Assembly (NCBI GenBank): GCA_963977135.1
Contig: CAXBNN010000001.1
Span: 310,001 to 374,000, forward strand
Reading direction: 5' to 3'
Source of the DNA: UBA2040 sp963977135
GTDB lineage: Bacteria > Bacteroidota > Bacteroidia > Flavobacteriales_D > Crocinitomicaceae
DNA length: 64,000 nucleotides
Shown here: positions 61,111 to 64,000 of the stretch, piece by piece
Layout: each line of letters starts with the position of its first letter
How positions within the stretch are numbered: the stretch's first letter is position 1
Program-made: the position numbers and the translations under genes
Notes under the pieces: generated by a model
What the model saw: the letters and a program-made list of their open reading frames with translations, nothing else
Database searches by the model: none
What the model was told of the DNA's origin: nothing

Positions 61111-61800
61111 ATGGAACAAGAACAAGAAAAAATCATCCAAGAAAACAGTTTTGCAGAGCTTTCCGCTGCCGATAAAGTTGTTTTATCTGACCTGATAAGT
61201 ACAGAGGAAGAATTTGATGTGCTAAAACAGATTTTAGCGACTGCGCCAACCTTAAACGAAGGTGTTGTGCCAAGTTCGAAATTAAAAGCGTCCTTGATGG
61301 AAACGTTTGCAGCTCATCACGGAGGAGCTTCAGCTGTTGCAGTTGCAAAAGGTTCTACCAAATCGAAAACTATCATTCTTCGCTCAGTTGCCGCAGTTGC
61401 AGCAATTTTCATATTATTTATGTTCCTATTTCCGTTTGGCAATAATGAAGCAAAGAACAATCTAACTGCTGAAAACAAAGAAAATTCAATCGAAGAAAAA
61501 GAAAAGCCAACAACTGAAGTGGAAAAAACGGAAGACATAAAAAGAGAAGATACAATTGAACAACAATCAATTGATCCTATTCAAGAATCACCTGTTCAAG
61601 TTGCTGCGAATGAGGCACCAAGTGGAATGCCGAGTCGTGAATTCCGTTTAGTAGAAGCAGATGCTACTTCTGGGAACACTAATTTGTTTGGGGATGTTGC
61701 GCATTCAGATCGATTGGAATCGTATGATTTACCTGAGCAAAGTCGACAAGTAGTTCAAGATAATCCAGCCTTATTAGACGTTTTGTATACAGCTTTTTAG
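61111..61800 (+). CDS. single-TM protein, putative anti-sigma factor
   Basis: 229-aa protein with a cytosolic N-terminal part (about 1-85), one transmembrane helix (87-109) and a charged Glu/Lys/Thr-rich outer part (about 110-229). The N-terminus has the helical pattern F-A-E-L-S-A-A-D-K-V-V-L-S-D-L-I-S-T-E-E-E-F that in Bacteroidota often marks the sigma-binding region of anti-sigma factors. No zinc-binding H-x3-C-x2-C motif and no FecR domain are present. Position 12 bp after the ECF sigma gene is the main support for the role. The final 60 residues have a conserved-looking F-R-L-V-E-A-D segment near 178-184. Confidence 0.7.
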   Translation: MEQEQEKIIQENSFAELSAADKVVLSDLISTEEEFDVLKQILATAPTLNEGVVPSSKLKASLMETFAAHHGGASAVAVAKGSTKSKTIILRSVAAVAAIFILFMFLFPFGNNEAKNNLTAENKENSIEEKEKPTTEVEKTEDIKREDTIEQQSIDPIQESPVQVAANEAPSGMPSREFRLVEADATSGNTNLFGDVAHSDRLESYDLPEQSRQVVQDNPALLDVLYTAF

Positions 61801-61801
61801 A

Positions 61802-62536
61802 TTAGTTTTTATAGACCAAAATCCCCATTCGAAACAAATCGAAGTGAAAATCAAATTCGGATTTTTGAATGAGTTCTTTCCAAGCGTCATACATGCTTCC
61901 ACTCCAGCGAATATCATCTAAAACGAAAATACAACCAGACTTGCAGCGTTTCAAAAGGATTTCCATGTATTCAAAAAGCGCTTTTCCATCGTGATGACCG
62001 TCGACGAAAACAAAATCAAAAGTTTGCTCCGGATTTTTCTCGAAGAAGTCTGAAAAAGTAGAATTGACCAAAACAACATTCTCCAATTTCATTTCCTGAA
62101 AAAGACTTTTCGCCTCATTTGCGGTTTCTTGGCAGGCTTCAATCGTAGTAACCTTTCCAGTTTTTACTGCATTTGATAAATAAACAGTGGTGAAACCCAA
62201 TGAGGTTCCCATTTCCAGAACAGAATCACATTGAAATTCTTTGACCAGTTTGAATAATATTCGCTGATACTTCAGGCTTGAACGGCTGTTCTTATAAATG
62301 CTTTGAATACTTCGTTCAAATCCCATTTTTTTAGAACCTGCACCAAAGTCTTTTACCTGAATCTTTCTGTTTTGTCTTTTTGCTATGTTACGAAACACTT
62401 TTAGCTCGTTTTCGTATGCTAGATTTGATGTGCTCGATGTAATGCAATTTTTTATTTTTGCAGCCGTTTCATTGGTATCTGTGGATTTTAAGTTGGCTTT
62501 CCATAGATATTGAATATATTCGAGTACCAAGTTCAT
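61802..62536 (-). CDS. class I SAM-dependent methyltransferase
   Basis: Rossmann-fold methyltransferase (244 aa with ATG at 62536). Typical features are the D-F-G-A-G-S-K-K-M stretch (about 66-74), the SAM-binding L-E-M-G-T-S-L-G-F-T-T (about 107-117), D-F-V-F-V-D-G-H-H-D-G (about 178-188) and F-V-L-D-D-I-R-W (about 207-214). The overall layout is like O-methyltransferase family 3. Substrate unknown. A longer ORF start at 62575 would run into the divergent DUF4301 gene, and residues upstream of M-N-L-V-L-E-Y are not family-like, so the shorter start is chosen. Its start codon overlaps that of the divergent gene. Confidence 0.85.
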   Translation of the reverse strand: MNLVLEYIQYLWKANLKSTDTNETAAKIKNCITSSTSNLAYENELKVFRNIAKRQNRKIQVKDFGAGSKKMGFERSIQSIYKNSRSSLKYQRILFKLVKEFQCDSVLEMGTSLGFTTVYLSNAVKTGKVTTIEACQETANEAKSLFQEMKLENVVLVNSTFSDFFEKNPEQTFDFVFVDGHHDGKALFEYMEILLKRCKSGCIFVLDDIRWSGSMYDAWKELIQKSEFDFHFDLFRMGILVYKN

Positions 62537-63968
62537 GTTGCAAATAAACGAAGAATTGAAAATAAACTTACCCAAAGAAGTCGAAACTCAGAAACAAAGA
62601 ATACAAAATGGCAATCCACCTTTGGAATTGATCGGACCATGTCGGGTAGAAGAAGGTATTTTGAAATTCTCGGATTCTGAATTGAACCATTTGACAGAAA
62701 GAGCTTTGTCGAGTAAAAAGGCGGTTGGCTTTTTCATTCCAGCTTCTGGGTCGGGATCTCGAATGTTTCAATTTTTATACAGCTATTTAAGTTCTCCAAC
62801 GGAAGAAAATTCGGCGAAGGTGGAAAGGTTTTTCAATAGCATGGATAAAATGGCTTTTTATACCATTTTGCCAATTGAAATGCAAGATAAATTGCAACGT
62901 GGCGATTATAACATTCAAGAAGTTGCAGAATTTATTCTTGGCGAAAAAGGTTTTGGTTTGGGAATTTTACCAAAAGGACTTATTCCTTTTCATAAAATCG
63001 ATCAATTCGTTTTAAATCCCTTCCAAGATCAGATATTGCAAGGGGAAAGAGTGCTTTCTCACGTAGCAAAATTTCATTTTACAATTCAGAAAGAATTCGA
63101 AGATAAGGTAAGGGAAAGCATCGAAAACTTAAGGAAATTTACTGGTCCAGGTAAAAGAATTGATTTCTCCGAACAAAATCCTGAAAGTGATGCCTATGCT
63201 TTTTGTGAAGACAACGAAGTCGTTCAAATTGATGGAAATGGCCCTTTGAGACGACCTTCGGGGCATGGAGCTTTGCTTGAAAATTTGAATTCCGTTCAGG
63301 AGGAGATAGTCTTGATCAAAAACATTGACAATATCCAACATTTTGATTTTGCGGATAACGCTACCAAAACATGGCAAGTGCTTATTGGGCTTCTAGTTGA
63401 AGTCAAAGAAAAAATGGATGAATTGATTTCTAATTTTTCAAAGCAAGCTTTCTTAGATTTCAATTTGAAATATCAACTTTATCATGTTCAGGAAGCAGAA
63501 TCATGGTCGGATGACAAGATTAAATCTTTGCTTAGTCGCCCTCTGCGCGCTTGCGGAATGGTGCGAAATATGGGACAAGCTGGAGGTGGACCATATTGGG
63601 TTAAAGATGCGGAAAGTACAAGCAAACAAATCGTTGAAAAGGCGCAAATTGCACATACGGATGCTCAGCAATCGTTGATGGTGAAAAGCACGCACTTTAA
63701 TCCTGTGATGATGGCACTTTCAACCAGAGACAGCGTAGGAAATAAATTTAACCTTCGTGACTTTATGGATGAAGAGAAGTATTTCATTGTAGAGAAAGAG
63801 TACCAAGGAAAAAAGATCAGATATTGCGAGCTTCCTGGATTGTGGAATGGTTCAATGGCAAATTGGAATACTTTGTTTGTGGATATCCCCAATAAAGTTT
63901 TCAGTCCTGTAAAAACAATGTTGGATTTATTGCAACCAGCTCATCAATCAAAGAATATCAATGAGTAA
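62535..63968 (+). CDS. DUF4301 family protein
   Basis: Cytosolic protein (477 aa) of the DUF4301 family, frequent in Bacteroidota. The N-terminal P-A-S-G-S-G-S-R-M-F-Q-F (about 75-86) is a Gly/Ser-rich phosphate-loop like that of nucleotidyltransferases. G-L-I-P-F-H-K (about 152-158), P-S-G-H-G-A-L-L-E-N-L-N (about 239-250) and G-M-V-R-N-M-G-Q-A-G-G-G-P-Y-W (about 339-353) are other conserved blocks, suggesting a GT-A-like nucleotidyltransferase fold. The reaction is unknown. Its ATG shares bases with the divergent methyltransferase ATG, and its last 8 bp overlap the start of the next gene. Confidence 0.88.
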   Translation: MLQINEELKINLPKEVETQKQRIQNGNPPLELIGPCRVEEGILKFSDSELNHLTERALSSKKAVGFFIPASGSGSRMFQFLYSYLSSPTEENSAKVERFFNSMDKMAFYTILPIEMQDKLQRGDYNIQEVAEFILGEKGFGLGILPKGLIPFHKIDQFVLNPFQDQILQGERVLSHVAKFHFTIQKEFEDKVRESIENLRKFTGPGKRIDFSEQNPESDAYAFCEDNEVVQIDGNGPLRRPSGHGALLENLNSVQEEIVLIKNIDNIQHFDFADNATKTWQVLIGLLVEVKEKMDELISNFSKQAFLDFNLKYQLYHVQEAESWSDDKIKSLLSRPLRACGMVRNMGQAGGGPYWVKDAESTSKQIVEKAQIAHTDAQQSLMVKSTHFNPVMMALSTRDSVGNKFNLRDFMDEEKYFIVEKEYQGKKIRYCELPGLWNGSMANWNTLFVDIPNKVFSPVKTMLDLLQPAHQSKNINE

Positions 63969-64000
63969 TAAAAAAATCACTTTAGTAATTGGAGCTTCAA
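63961..64000 (+). CDS. start of a protein, possibly a CoA-binding family member
   Basis: Only 13 codons are visible (M-S-N-K-K-I-T-L-V-I-G-A-S). The pattern of a basic start then T-L-V-I-G-A-S is that of a nucleotide-binding first strand and loop, seen in YccU-type CoA-binding proteins and in some oxidoreductases. The ATG overlaps the DUF4301 stop by 8 bp, so it is a true coupled start. The rest is outside the window. Confidence 0.45.
   Translation, partial: MSNKKITLVIGAS

Noticed and set aside
62537..62575. Longer N-terminus for the methyltransferase
   Set aside because: It would overlap the DUF4301 coding region by 41 bp and the added residues do not resemble the family start.
1..64000. 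CRISPR arrays, prophage or integrative element
   Set aside because: No regularly spaced direct repeats, integrase, terminase, portal or conjugation genes were seen.

Overview
The window is chromosomal DNA of a low-GC Bacteroidota, most likely order Flavobacteriales. A Crocinitomicaceae/Fluviicola-like host is my guess and is not proven. The evidence is a SusC/SusD pair, several type IX secretion (T9SS) cargo proteins with type A or type B C-terminal sorting domains, PorP/SprF, BT_3928-family and DUF1599 genes, and TAnnTTTG-type -7 promoter boxes. Genes are tightly packed on both strands. No rRNA, CRISPR array, prophage or complete IS is visible. One tRNA-Leu(GAG) is present.

Left third (1-15 kb, mostly minus strand): a SusD-like lipoprotein (cut by the window edge) and its SusC partner, a DUF2064 glycosyltransferase-like gene, an orphan flavin-dependent halogenase-like oxidoreductase, tRNA-Leu, and a 1040-aa T9SS type B surface protein. 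After a 490-bp gap holding a decayed copy of that protein's signal-peptide start, there is a translesion cassette of dnaE2-like polymerase III alpha and a Y-family polymerase. The cassette looks richer in GC than its surroundings. It carries three palindromic repeat elements, one of them apparently inserted in frame in the dnaE2-like gene.

Middle (15-42 kb): an orphan DUF433 antitoxin-like gene with an upstream palindrome; parE-parC (topoisomerase IV); a DUF218 lipoprotein; a PA-domain T9SS protein; yceH; a serine hydrolase with a T9SS tail coupled to an acyltransferase; a Nat-like ABC exporter; a zinc-phospholipase-like protein; comB; a DUF3817 protein; uvrB; terC; a second dinB; a cystathionine beta-synthase gene with a cytosolic BtuF-like protein; lipid and amino-acid enzymes; a PorP/SprF plus type B protein pair; and folP.

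Right part (42-64 kb, mostly plus strand): a long colinear run of DUF1599, BT_3928 family, tpiA, prmA, a 1541-aa exported protein of unknown function, plsY and a giant 2473-aa protein. The giant protein has a TPR and PD40-like N-terminus as in PorE-type envelope proteins, then about 1600 residues of repetitive coiled coil, two SPOR-like domains and a novel C-terminal module. It is the most unusual object in the window. Next come an exported 399-aa protein resembling the soluble tail of DUF2723 proteins, an ECF sigma factor and a one-TM putative anti-sigma factor. A methyltransferase and a DUF4301 gene then diverge from start codons that overlap on a CATG.

The window therefore joins housekeeping (DNA topology, repair, folate, glycolysis, phospholipid) with envelope and secretion functions typical of gliding-lineage Bacteroidota. 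All family calls are from reading the sequence; no database search was run.
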